From Clostridium sp. (lineage in GTDB: Bacteria; Bacillota; Clostridia; Clostridiales; Clostridiaceae), in the NCBI GenBank assembly GCA_012511315.1, contig JAAZGI010000125.1, positions 1 to 13,518 on the forward strand: a stretch of 13,518 nt of DNA, written 5' to 3'. The notes under the pieces are model-generated. The model did no database searches, was not told the DNA's origin, and worked only from the letters and a program-made list of their open reading frames with translations. Positions 1 through 6,804 of the stretch are shown piece after piece. Numbering within the stretch: the stretch's first letter is position 1; the number at the start of each line of letters is the position of its first letter. The position numbers and the translations under genes are program-made.

Positions 1-158
1 AGAAAAGAGATTTAGCGATTACAAGCTTGATTGCAAATAGAACACCGTTTGCCTTCATGAATCACTCTAAGGGAATTCTAAGCGCAAGAAATAATAAAAA
101 AGTTATGTTTGGTTGCCCATTGAATTGACTCAATGAGGGAATCAAAACCAACAAGACA

Positions 159-176
159 CTAGCTGCTCTCAGCTAG
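159..176 (+). other. Perfect stem-loop just upstream of the first ABC gene
   Basis: CTAGCTG and CAGCTAG are perfect inverted repeats (7 bp arms, CTCT loop). The hairpin ends 4 nt before the AAAGGAG ribosome binding site (181-187) of the ATPase that starts at 192. No T-run follows, so it is not a terminator. It would sit in the 5' leader if transcription starts further upstream, where it could protect the RNA end or limit ribosome access. No promoter with both boxes is convincing in 1-158; a lone TTGACT lies at 125-130. Function is inferred only. Confidence 0.45.
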
Positions 177-191
177 AGATAAAGGAGTTTT

Positions 192-890
192 ATGCTAATC
201 GTTAGTAATTTAAGTAAATCATATAAAAAATTCAAAGCAGTGGATGATATTAGTTTTTCAGTGGATCAAGGAGAAGTAGCCGTTTTAGTAGGGCCAAACG
301 GGGCAGGTAAATCAACCACAATAAAAAGTATTGTGGGGATTTTAAGATTCGATGGGCACATTACCATCAATGAATATGATAATAAAAACCTGGAGGCAAA
401 AAAGGCTTTGGCCTATGTGCCAGAGATTCCTACTTTATTTCCACTGTTAACGGTCCGTGAGCATATTGAATATATGGCAAAAGCCTATGGTAAAGTGGTG
501 AATCAAGAGAAAATTGATGAGTTATTAGAGCGCTTTGATTTGGACGACAAACAAGATAAATTGGGCGACGAATTATCAAAGGGAATGATGCAGAAAGTAA
601 GCATCTGTGCTGCCCTCATTGTAGACCCTGATGTATTAATTTTGGATGAGCCGATGATAGGGTTGGATCCAAAAGCAATCAAGGAAATTAAGAAAATAGT
701 TTTAGAGCTAAAAGCTTTAAATAAAACAGTGCTGATTAGTACACATATGATTGACATGATTAAAGAACTTTGGGATCGAGTGATTTTCATGAAAAATGGG
801 CAGATGTTAGCCACGGTGACCCGGGAAGATGTGAATAACAAAGATTTAGAAGAGTTATTCTTTGAGATAACAGGTGGTGAAAATGACTGA
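192..890 (+). CDS. ABC transporter ATP-binding protein (exporter type)
   Basis: This 232-residue nucleotide-binding subunit powers the membrane protein encoded immediately downstream. Walker A is GPNGAGKST (residues 34-42), the ABC signature is the degenerate LSKGM (128-132), Walker B is VLILDEP (148-154) followed by GLDP, and the switch histidine is H185 in LISTHMID. The usual Q-loop glutamine is replaced by glutamate in YVPEIP (about residue 78). These departures from LSGGQ are common in single-domain ABC-2/Ecs-like exporters. The length is normal for a stand-alone ATPase. Start: ATG at 192 has AAAGGAG only 4 nt upstream, a rather tight spacing. The stop overlaps the start of the next gene by 8 nt, so translation is probably coupled. 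The substrate is unknown. The ABC identity is certain; the export direction is inferred from the type of partner protein. Confidence 0.93.
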   Translation: MLIVSNLSKSYKKFKAVDDISFSVDQGEVAVLVGPNGAGKSTTIKSIVGILRFDGHITINEYDNKNLEAKKALAYVPEIPTLFPLLTVREHIEYMAKAYGKVVNQEKIDELLERFDLDDKQDKLGDELSKGMMQKVSICAALIVDPDVLILDEPMIGLDPKAIKEIKKIVLELKALNKTVLISTHMIDMIKELWDRVIFMKNGQMLATVTREDVNNKDLEELFFEITGGEND

Positions 891-2475
891 TTCCTTACGG
901 TTTTTAATAAGCCGATCCATTATAAATAGTTTAAAAAACTTAAAAAAGAAACCCCTAAAAGCAATCGGAATTATCCTTGGTAGCATTTATTTTATTATGA
1001 TTCCATTTATTTCAAAAGGGGCTGTTGAAGGCTTAGGATTAAACAATAAAACGGGATTTATTATCATTGCGACCATAGCTACTATCTATATCAAAATGCC
1101 GAGCACTTTATCCTACTTTAAAAGAAAGGGCGTAACCTTTAAAAAACAGGATATCAACTTTATTTTGGCTACACCCACGTCTCCTAAGCAAGCTTTAGTT
1201 TACGCCCTGTCAAAGCAAGGTTATCTGAGTGCTGTCATGAAGCTTATGATTTTTATAGCAGCAATTTTTATTTTTAAAATACCAGTGGTGATCGCAATCA
1301 TTTACATGGCTGTGAGCATAATTTTTGATAACTTAACTAGCTACAGCTTAGGATTAATCATGTATGCATCGGAACAAATCACGCTAAGGCAAAAAAAAAT
1401 AATCCGCTGGGTGGTTTATGGCATATTAATTGCTTTCACGCTAATCATTCTTTACCAAGTCTTTTCAACAACTTTGAAGACTGGGTTTGATGTGGCTTTT
1501 TTAATTGAAACGTTCTCAAATCCCCTCGTCTTGTTAATACCAATTTTTGGCTGGCAATTAGGCTGGCTAAATTTAATCATCCTAGGAGTTACTCCAATCA
1601 ACCTTGTGGCAACCATTCTATATATAGGAACCGGAATTATGTTGGCTCTATATGCATATAAAATGCCTTGTACAGGTGAATATTATGAAGATGCCCTATC
1701 GTTTTCAGAAAACCTGGCAGTTTTAGAATCGAAAAAAGGAGATATCTCAATGGCGGAAGCCTTTGGAAAAAAAGCAAAATATACTGCTTATAAAGGCGAA
1801 TTAAAGGGGCTTTATTCCAGAGTTATTTTCTCGAAACAACTCATTGAGAGAAGGAGAGTGCGGCGATTTTTCTTTTCTCTAGGAGATCTTCTTTATTTAG
1901 TGGGAGGATTAGGTGTTGGATTATCTTACTATTTTATCGATGATTTTATTGACCCTGATTACTTTTTCCAGATTATGTGTGGTGTCGGGCTTTACTTAAG
2001 TGTATTTTTTAATCCTCAACCTCTTTGGAAAAAAGAATTTAGCAACTACTATATTTTTGTCATGCCAGATTCATTTAAGAATAAGCTGTTAGGAGCAACC
2101 CTATCAGAACATTTGATGTCCTTGATCCGAGCGGTGCTTTTAACCCTACCGGCTGGAATTCTGCTTAGAGCACGAATTCAAGATATTTTTTATGCAATCA
2201 TAGTGCAAACCTTATTGAAAGCAATGGTGACCTATTTATCAATCTTCGTCGAGGAGGTCATTGGCTCAAAGATAGGGAAAACTCTTGCATCCTTTGTTAA
2301 TATCTTTACTTCTCTAATTGCAATTATCATTCCGATTATTGGATTGGTACTAAGTACCTTTATAGGAAATTTCTTCGCTTTTTTAATCATCTCCATTTAC
2401 TCTTTAGTGGTGATGTTTGTATTCCTTCACGTTACAGCAAATTCTTTATCGAATATGGAAAAATTTGAGAGTTAA
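883..2475 (+). CDS. Membrane subunit of ABC exporter, putative ABC_export-like family
   Basis: A very hydrophobic protein of 530 residues with about ten to twelve predicted membrane segments. Examples (numbered from this start) are near residues 27-47, 54-70, 105-147, 173-197, 214-260, 334-380 and a C-terminal cluster from about 465 to 525. A cytosolic loop (roughly 265-330) contains LKGLYSRVIFSKQL, a basic ERRRVRRFF patch and then SLGDLLY. That arrangement resembles the Bacillota 'putative ABC exporter' proteins (Pfam ABC_export, from memory). The longest frame begins with GTG at 874, but ATG at 883 is preferred because AGGTGG lies 5 nt upstream. It overlaps the ATPase stop (ATGACTGA), as expected for a coupled subunit pair. 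A strong terminator hairpin follows at 2536. The substrate cannot be read from the sequence. The membrane-subunit role is secure; the family name is moderately secure. Confidence 0.8.
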   Translation: MTDSLRFLISRSIINSLKNLKKKPLKAIGIILGSIYFIMIPFISKGAVEGLGLNNKTGFIIIATIATIYIKMPSTLSYFKRKGVTFKKQDINFILATPTSPKQALVYALSKQGYLSAVMKLMIFIAAIFIFKIPVVIAIIYMAVSIIFDNLTSYSLGLIMYASEQITLRQKKIIRWVVYGILIAFTLIILYQVFSTTLKTGFDVAFLIETFSNPLVLLIPIFGWQLGWLNLIILGVTPINLVATILYIGTGIMLALYAYKMPCTGEYYEDALSFSENLAVLESKKGDISMAEAFGKKAKYTAYKGELKGLYSRVIFSKQLIERRRVRRFFFSLGDLLYLVGGLGVGLSYYFIDDFIDPDYFFQIMCGVGLYLSVFFNPQPLWKKEFSNYYIFVMPDSFKNKLLGATLSEHLMSLIRAVLLTLPAGILLRARIQDIFYAIIVQTLLKAMVTYLSIFVEEVIGSKIGKTLASFVNIFTSLIAIIIPIIGLVLSTFIGNFFAFLIISIYSLVVMFVFLHVTANSLSNMEKFES

Positions 2476-2535
2476 AAGGAAGCATTAAAGAAAAACATCC
2501 AAAAGTCGAAAATTTCAGCTAAAATAACCTCGAAC

Positions 2536-2574
2536 AAGAAGAAAGTATGAACCAACAGCTCATACCTTCTTCTT
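2536..2574 (+). terminator. Rho-independent terminator after the first exporter pair
   Basis: A 15 bp stem (AAGAAGAAAGTATGA with TCATACCTTCTTCTT, one mismatch) encloses a 9 nt loop and is followed by ATTTTACTATT. It lies 60 nt after the permease stop. Read on the minus strand, the second arm ends in TTCTTCTTGTT, so it may also stop transcripts arriving from the convergent minus-strand exporter, which has no better terminator of its own. Confidence 0.8.
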
Positions 2575-2707
2575 ATTTTACTATTAGGGTTTTTTCGTTA
2601 GGTTACACTCTGAATCTAAGAGTAGCACTGAAACTTTAGGGAGTAGTTTTTAGTTGAATTTATAACGGGAACTCTTTAATTCAGCTCATGTTAACTTGCA
2701 ACAAAAA

Positions 2708-4315
2708 TTATTTTAAGCGGAATGTTTGAGGGGTTAAGCGCGGAATCAAAACCCGTGCTGCCAAGGCATAGATGATGGTTAAACTGATGATAAAGATGGC
2801 ATGTTTGGTCATGTCAGGTTTAATAAACAAAGGCATATAGCAGAACATGTAAACAGCAAAGTTAATGACGGTATAAAGGGGGCTTTTAACTGCTACATCT
2901 TGAGTGTAAGGCTGTAGAATGTAGTAGATAAAGAGCAAGTGAATGGTGAAAAACACATAGTAGGCGATGATTAATGGAAACAAGATCAAGCGGTCGGGGG
3001 TTATAGCCATGCCACTTAAAAATAACCAAATAGCTAATGAAGCGATTAGCGCCAGTGGTGGGGGTGCGTTGAGCTTAATAACTTCCTTTAAGCGCATGCG
3101 ATAACTAGTTAAAACATCTTCTGGACGACGATAAAAGCTATAGGTTAGTAAGCTGGCATCGCAGTTGACGAAAAGGGATTTGGTGAGCCGCTTATCGCCA
3201 ATGGATAAATACATGTAGAAGGGGATAAAATAACTTAATGAATCATAAAACACACCAATTTTAAATGGATGCCAAATGTTTAATGTACGATTAAACCAAA
3301 GGAAAATTAAACCACCCACACCTAAGACGATGCCTATATAGGTAAATATCATGATGGGTTTACGTAGAATCCGTTTGTGACGATCAAAGAAGAGGGCATT
3401 TAGTTTGGCATAGCCGGATAAACTTGCGATTTCTTGATTGGTTCTAAGCTTGTCATAATCTGAATCCTTCAGTTGTACATCCATAGTACGAGCTTGACTG
3501 TCTAGTTTTAAGTTCAGTTGCTTTTCATATTCGCGATGAATGTGTTGGGCCACTTGATTATAATTTTTGTAATTCCAATTAGCTAGAAAGAAAACGAAGA
3601 AGAGAACTGGTACAAGGATCCAAGCAATGGGATTCCATAGAATCATCAGACCATCTACTTTTAATAAGCTAACTAAGAGTAATGACAAGGAAAGAATAAC
3701 CAAGACAACAATAATGAAAACAGGATTGCCTTGCAGCGGTTTTTCCAAATCAAGGAACTTTAAATGAATCCACTCAATCATGGTACCGAGTGTTGCAAGG
3801 ATAAAACTGAGCCAAATTGCTTGAAGGGGAGAGGTGCCAGCGACAAGGGGAAAAATGATTAAAAAACCGGCACTACGACCAATAAACTGCAAAGCCGGCG
3901 TAATAAAAAGCTCTACCCGAGCAACATGGCGGGCGTTTTGACGAAAGACTTGGTGAAACAGATGAATCTTTTGAGTAGCTCCTAACACCTTAGGTTGCAT
4001 AAGGTTCATGAAAAAGTAAAGCACAACAAAAAAAGACGCCATGATCCCAGGATGAGCCACACTCTGATCAGAAAAGACATTATTGAAGGTGGTAAAGAAA
4101 ATCAATGCAACAAAGGCTGCTAAGATTCCCGAGAGGATGGACTTTAAAACCTTGTAAATCCCTGAAAATCCAGAGGCAAAACCTTTTAGCCCAAGATTAT
4201 GAAATTCATCAGAAAACTTATCTTTAAAGGGGCCGAGATTTTTGATGAACCGAAAAAAGTAATTAATATTGCTATAGACCTCATACTTAAGTTCCATTCG
4301 AAATAAGTTCCACAT
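2708..4315 (-). CDS. ABC exporter membrane subunit (unassigned family)
   Basis: An integral membrane protein of 535 residues encoded directly after its ATPase. It starts MWNLFRMELKYEV, an amphipathic cytosolic start common in ABC-2-type permeases. Hydrophobic stretches follow near residues 57-75, 85-105, 140-185, 198-220, 225-250, 320-345 and several from 430 to 530. A long charged loop in between (about 253-310, KNYNQVAQHIHREYEKQLNLK) is likely cytosolic. The longest frame starts at 4354 and would overlap the ATPase by 38 nt, with 13 out-of-frame residues. ATG at 4315 lies one base past the ATPase TAG stop, with GGGGATG upstream as a weak ribosome binding site, and is preferred. It is not obviously homologous to the other permease here. 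It could be EcsB-like, but I cannot confirm that. The substrate is unknown. Confidence 0.75.
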   Translation of the reverse strand: MWNLFRMELKYEVYSNINYFFRFIKNLGPFKDKFSDEFHNLGLKGFASGFSGIYKVLKSILSGILAAFVALIFFTTFNNVFSDQSVAHPGIMASFFVVLYFFMNLMQPKVLGATQKIHLFHQVFRQNARHVARVELFITPALQFIGRSAGFLIIFPLVAGTSPLQAIWLSFILATLGTMIEWIHLKFLDLEKPLQGNPVFIIVVLVILSLSLLLVSLLKVDGLMILWNPIAWILVPVLFFVFFLANWNYKNYNQVAQHIHREYEKQLNLKLDSQARTMDVQLKDSDYDKLRTNQEIASLSGYAKLNALFFDRHKRILRKPIMIFTYIGIVLGVGGLIFLWFNRTLNIWHPFKIGVFYDSLSYFIPFYMYLSIGDKRLTKSLFVNCDASLLTYSFYRRPEDVLTSYRMRLKEVIKLNAPPPLALIASLAIWLFLSGMAITPDRLILFPLIIAYYVFFTIHLLFIYYILQPYTQDVAVKSPLYTVINFAVYMFCYMPLFIKPDMTKHAIFIISLTIIYALAARVLIPRLTPQTFRLK

Positions 4316-4316
4316 A

Positions 4317-5186
4317 CTAGGCATCCCCATCATGATAGCTAGTAACATGTTCACTGAATTTATGATCTAAGTCTTTTTGCTCCACGGTATTCCGTGTGTT
4401 TTCATTTGGCGCAGCACTTTCAATAGAGGCCTCAGCTTGAATCGCATCCTCAACGAACTCTTGTAGTTCAGGCAAATCTTCTGTGGCTGCATCTTCAGAT
4501 AGAATCGTAATAATACGGGATTCAAATGCCGGGTCCTTTAGTAGTTCATGGTCAATTTGAGTTAACTGGCCATTATTTAAGACTACGATCTCATCACAAA
4601 GGTCTGTGGCCAGCTGCAAGATATGAGTTGAGAAAAGAATGATGTGATTTTTACGGATTTCGCGAATTAATTTTTTGATTTGAAGCTGCATGATTACATC
4701 TAAACTGGTTAAAGGTTCATCCATTAAAATGATAGCTGGTTCTAAAATCATAAACATCAACATTTGTAATTTATTTTTCATCCCAAGGGAATAGCCTTGG
4801 ATAAGCCGCCATTTGTCTGCTTCATCAAAGCCAATCCAATTCATGTATTCATCAACCGTTTTTTCATGACCGCCAGATTTTGGGTTTACATCCATAAAGA
4901 ATTCGATAAATTCATAGCCAGTTAAAAAGTTAGGCAGGGCAGGGTTAGCCACCATGAAGAATAAGTCTTCAGGTAATAAGGCTCGTTTCTCGCCATTTGC
5001 CTCAATCCAAACGTTGCCAGCATCTTTTTTAACTTCATTGGCAATTAAGTTAAATAGGGTAGTTTTACCAGACCCATTTCGTCCGAGCAAAGCATAAACA
5101 TTACCTTGCTCAAAAGTAAAATCAATACCCCGCAATACATGGTTGCTACCAAAAGATTTGGACAGGCTATTAAGTAATAATTTCAT
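4317..5186 (-). CDS. ABC transporter ATP-binding protein with acidic C-terminal tail
   Basis: A nucleotide-binding subunit of 289 residues. Walker A is GRNGSGKT (35-42), the signature is degenerate (YSLGMKN, 132-138), Walker B is AIILMDEP (151-158) with SLD after it, and the switch histidine is H188 in LFSTHIL. The Q-loop position holds asparagine (FMVANPALP, about residue 81). The ATPase core ends near residue 228. An additional ~60-residue Glu/Ala/Asp-rich tail (229-289) is predicted to be polar and partly disordered, and it makes the protein longer than typical exporter ATPases of about 230-250 residues. The ribosome binding site is GAGG, 8 nt before ATG. The permease gene starts one base after the stop, so the two form an operon. 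An exporter role is inferred from that pairing. The function of the tail is unknown. Confidence 0.9.
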   Translation of the reverse strand: MKLLLNSLSKSFGSNHVLRGIDFTFEQGNVYALLGRNGSGKTTLFNLIANEVKKDAGNVWIEANGEKRALLPEDLFFMVANPALPNFLTGYEFIEFFMDVNPKSGGHEKTVDEYMNWIGFDEADKWRLIQGYSLGMKNKLQMLMFMILEPAIILMDEPLTSLDVIMQLQIKKLIREIRKNHIILFSTHILQLATDLCDEIVVLNNGQLTQIDHELLKDPAFESRIITILSEDAATEDLPELQEFVEDAIQAEASIESAAPNENTRNTVEQKDLDHKFSEHVTSYHDGDA

Positions 5187-5276
5187 CGTGGAACCTCACT
5201 TTAATGCATGGTCTCTCTCATGATTTACCTCAAAGGATAAGTCCACTAAAGAGACGGAAAAAGTCAATCAAACCCT

Positions 5277-5282
5277 ATTATA
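5277..5282 (-). promoter_or_regulatory. Candidate -10 box for the minus-strand exporter operon
   Basis: A perfect TATAAT on the minus strand about 90 nt before the ATPase start. No good TTGACA-like box lies 16-18 bp upstream; a TTGACT further away is out of register. This is the best candidate in the leader but rests on the -10 alone. Confidence 0.35.
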
Positions 5283-5340
5283 AATGAAAATCCTAAAAAT
5301 ATAGTAACAAGTCAAAAAGTTAAGACTTCCATAATATTTC

Positions 5341-5680
5341 TTTCAAAAGACAATACAGGAGTTTACAAGGAGAATATGCCGGCAGCAGGTCTTGAAGTAA
5401 GGGGTTGCTAGAGCTTTGGCTGAGTATTTAGTATTTAGGGCTGTTTAAAAATGGGTTCAAAAGTTTGAAGGAAAGTTTGAAGGAAAGTTTTCTTGGGAAC
5501 CTGGGTCAAATTATTTCTAGCTTAAACAAAGGCGAACACAAAAAAGAGCTATTTTAAGGATTTTTATGAATGACTGTATTGAAAAAAATCGCTTAAAAAA
5601 TAAAACATCAAGGATGGAAAAGACTAGGACTAACACTAAGACAAAGAATAGGATGAGAAACTAAAGTCAGAAATATGAAT
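5341..5680. other. Gene-free interval with low-complexity sequence
   Basis: No frame here encodes a convincing protein. Visible items are a 12 bp tandem repeat (5461-5490), a 7 bp direct repeat GTATTTA (5424-5437), and a purine-rich run around 5580-5680. The SDR terminator follows at 5687. The space looks like decayed or spacer DNA between two minus-strand transcription units. Confidence 0.5.
5461..5490. repeat. 12 bp tandem repeat, 2.5 copies
   Basis: AAGTTTGAAGGA occurs twice head to tail without mismatch and is followed by half a copy (AAGTTT). It lies in non-coding DNA. Such a short array may arise by slippage, and the copy number could vary between strains. No function is apparent. Confidence 0.85.
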
Positions 5681-5686
5681 AAGAAA

Positions 5687-5706
5687 AGCCGGTGTTCCCA
5701 CCGGCT
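5687..5706 (-). terminator. Rho-independent terminator of the SDR gene
   Basis: On the minus strand AGCCGGTG-GGAA-CACCGGCT forms a perfect 8 bp GC-rich stem with a GNRA-type tetraloop and runs directly into TTTTCTTATTC. It lies 26 nt after the dehydrogenase stop codon and is a textbook intrinsic terminator. Confidence 0.92.
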
Positions 5707-5732
5707 AAAATTATAGACTTATACTTAATTAA

Positions 5733-6476
5733 TTAAGCGTCCAATCCGCCATCAACTCGGATTAGTTGGCCAGTGATGAAGGATGAATCATCGGTGCAAA
5801 GGAATAGGGCGGTAGTTGCGATTTCCTCCCCTTTACCAGTTCGTTTTAAGCTACTCATCTGAGCCATCGGAGCCATTGCAGCAACTCCACCAACTCCGTC
5901 TAGCATAGCTGTCTCGATAGCACCAGGTAAAATGGCGTTGACTCGGATTTCAGGTCCCAGTTCTCGAGCAAGAGCAACGGTGACACCGTTGAGTGCGTGC
6001 TTAGTTGAGCAATAGGCGACCTTACCCCAACGTGCACTGGTTCCTGCAATAGATCCAGTGTTAAGGATAACCCCGTGACCTTTTTCTTTCATAAGGGGAG
6101 CACATAATTTTGCAAGAAGGACTGGAGCGGTTACGTTAACAGTATACATTTTTTCCCACTCTTCCAAACTAATATCCATAATAGTAGCTAAGCTCAGTAA
6201 GCCAGCATTATTGAAAAGAATATCTACAGTGCCATATTCATCAATGCAATGATTATATATTTTGCGAACTTCGTCTAAATTAGCCATATCAACGAGTACA
6301 TAGGAAGCTGTGCCACCGTCTTTACGGATTGTTTCAACAACTTCCTTAGCTCTTTCCTCATTGCGTCCAGTAACAACTACTTTAGCCCCTTCTTTTGCAA
6401 ATAAATAAGCAGTATCGCGGCCCATCCCAGAGGTGGAACCTGTGATTATAGCAACTTTTCCATCTAAACGTTTCAT
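5733..6476 (-). CDS. Short-chain dehydrogenase/reductase (classical SDR)
   Basis: A cytosolic NAD(P)-dependent oxidoreductase of 247 residues, the standard length for classical SDRs. The Rossmann nucleotide motif is TGSTSGMG (12-19), followed by VVVTGRNEER, whose Arg38 favours NADP(H). NNAG (89-92) stabilises the central sheet. The catalytic tetrad Asn114, Ser142, Tyr155, Lys159 is complete (S in TGSIAG, YCSTK). The C-terminus ends in the usual TGQLIRVDGG. It resembles the FabG/3-hydroxy-acyl or glucose-dehydrogenase branch, but the substrate cannot be deduced; it may be a sugar, polyol, steroid or 3-oxoacyl compound. It is transcribed alone, with a terminator behind it and a -10 box (TACAAT) overlapping a strong inverted repeat in front. 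That suggests control by a dedicated repressor. Start ATG 6476 has AAGGAT about 10 nt upstream. Confidence 0.93.
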   Translation of the reverse strand: MKRLDGKVAIITGSTSGMGRDTAYLFAKEGAKVVVTGRNEERAKEVVETIRKDGGTASYVLVDMANLDEVRKIYNHCIDEYGTVDILFNNAGLLSLATIMDISLEEWEKMYTVNVTAPVLLAKLCAPLMKEKGHGVILNTGSIAGTSARWGKVAYCSTKHALNGVTVALARELGPEIRVNAILPGAIETAMLDGVGGVAAMAPMAQMSSLKRTGKGEEIATTALFLCTDDSSFITGQLIRVDGGLDA

Positions 6477-6539
6477 TTCCCTACCATCCTTGTATCAAAA
6501 TTTGATTTTCGTATAAACATTATTGTGCAGTAAAAATCA

Positions 6540-6551
6540 ATGTATATACAT
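6540..6551. promoter_or_regulatory. 12 bp perfect palindrome at the SDR transcription start
   Basis: ATGTATATACAT reads the same on both strands. It covers the position expected for the transcription start of the SDR gene, just downstream of TACAAT. It could be a second operator half or only AT-rich chance. Confidence 0.4.
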
Positions 6552-6580
6552 ATTGTAGCATTTTTATCGATACTGATAAA
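6552..6580 (-). promoter_or_regulatory. Candidate SDR promoter
   Basis: The -10 box TACAAT (6557-6552) has a 17 bp spacer to a weak -35 TTTATC (6580-6575). The predicted start lies near 6545, giving a ~70 nt leader. The weak -35 is embedded in the inverted repeat at 6560-6583, as in repressor- or activator-controlled promoters. Confidence 0.45.
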
Positions 6581-6583
6581 AAT
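6560..6583. promoter_or_regulatory. Candidate operator: 9 bp inverted repeat over the SDR -35
   Basis: ATTTTTATC-N6-GATAAAAAT is a perfect inverted repeat of 9 bp arms, 24 bp overall. That is the size of a dimeric helix-turn-helix operator. It covers the -35 and spacer of the SDR promoter. No regulator gene is adjacent, so the binding protein is unknown. As RNA it would not be made from this promoter, which argues for a DNA-level role. Confidence 0.55.
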
Positions 6584-6720
6584 AAAATTATGAAATTAAT
6601 ATTTTAAAACCGAAAATAGTGAAATTGTTTACATAAAATCCTGGAGTAAAGAAAATGCGTTTTTTTTAGGGCTAAAATTTAATGGAATGTCCTTTTTCAA
6701 ACACTGGATTTAAAATGAAC

Positions 6721-6764
6721 AAAGCCCTGTCTCCATGGAATAACCTAAATGGAGGCAGAGCTTT
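6721..6764 (-). terminator. Terminator of cysS
   Basis: A 16 bp stem (AAAGCTCTGCCTCCAT with ATGGAGACAGGGCTTT; one C/A mismatch, one G-U) with a 12 nt loop lies 40 nt after the cysS stop. The minus-strand tail is GTTCATTTT, and on the plus strand the stem is followed by TTCATG. The very long stem makes termination likely despite an imperfect U-run. Confidence 0.8.
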
Positions 6765-6804
6765 TCATGTATAAAGGAAATGGCCTTATATAAAGGGAAT
6801 TAAT

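Noticed and set aside
3..128. Open plus-strand frame running in from the window edge (ends ...FGCPLN)
   Set aside because: Only ~41 residues, no recognisable motif or visible start. It may be the end of an upstream gene, but nothing supports this over chance.
2652..2686. Imperfect stem AGTTGAATT/AATTCAGCT as terminator of the minus-strand exporter
   Set aside because: 17 nt loop, AT-rich stem and no U-run on either strand; the hairpin at 2536-2574 is the better candidate for both directions.
5376..5411. Eleven-codon ORF MPAAGLEVRGC with AAGGAG in front
   Set aside because: The ribosome binding site is only 3 nt from the ATG, the peptide is very short, there is no promoter, and the surrounding region looks non-coding.
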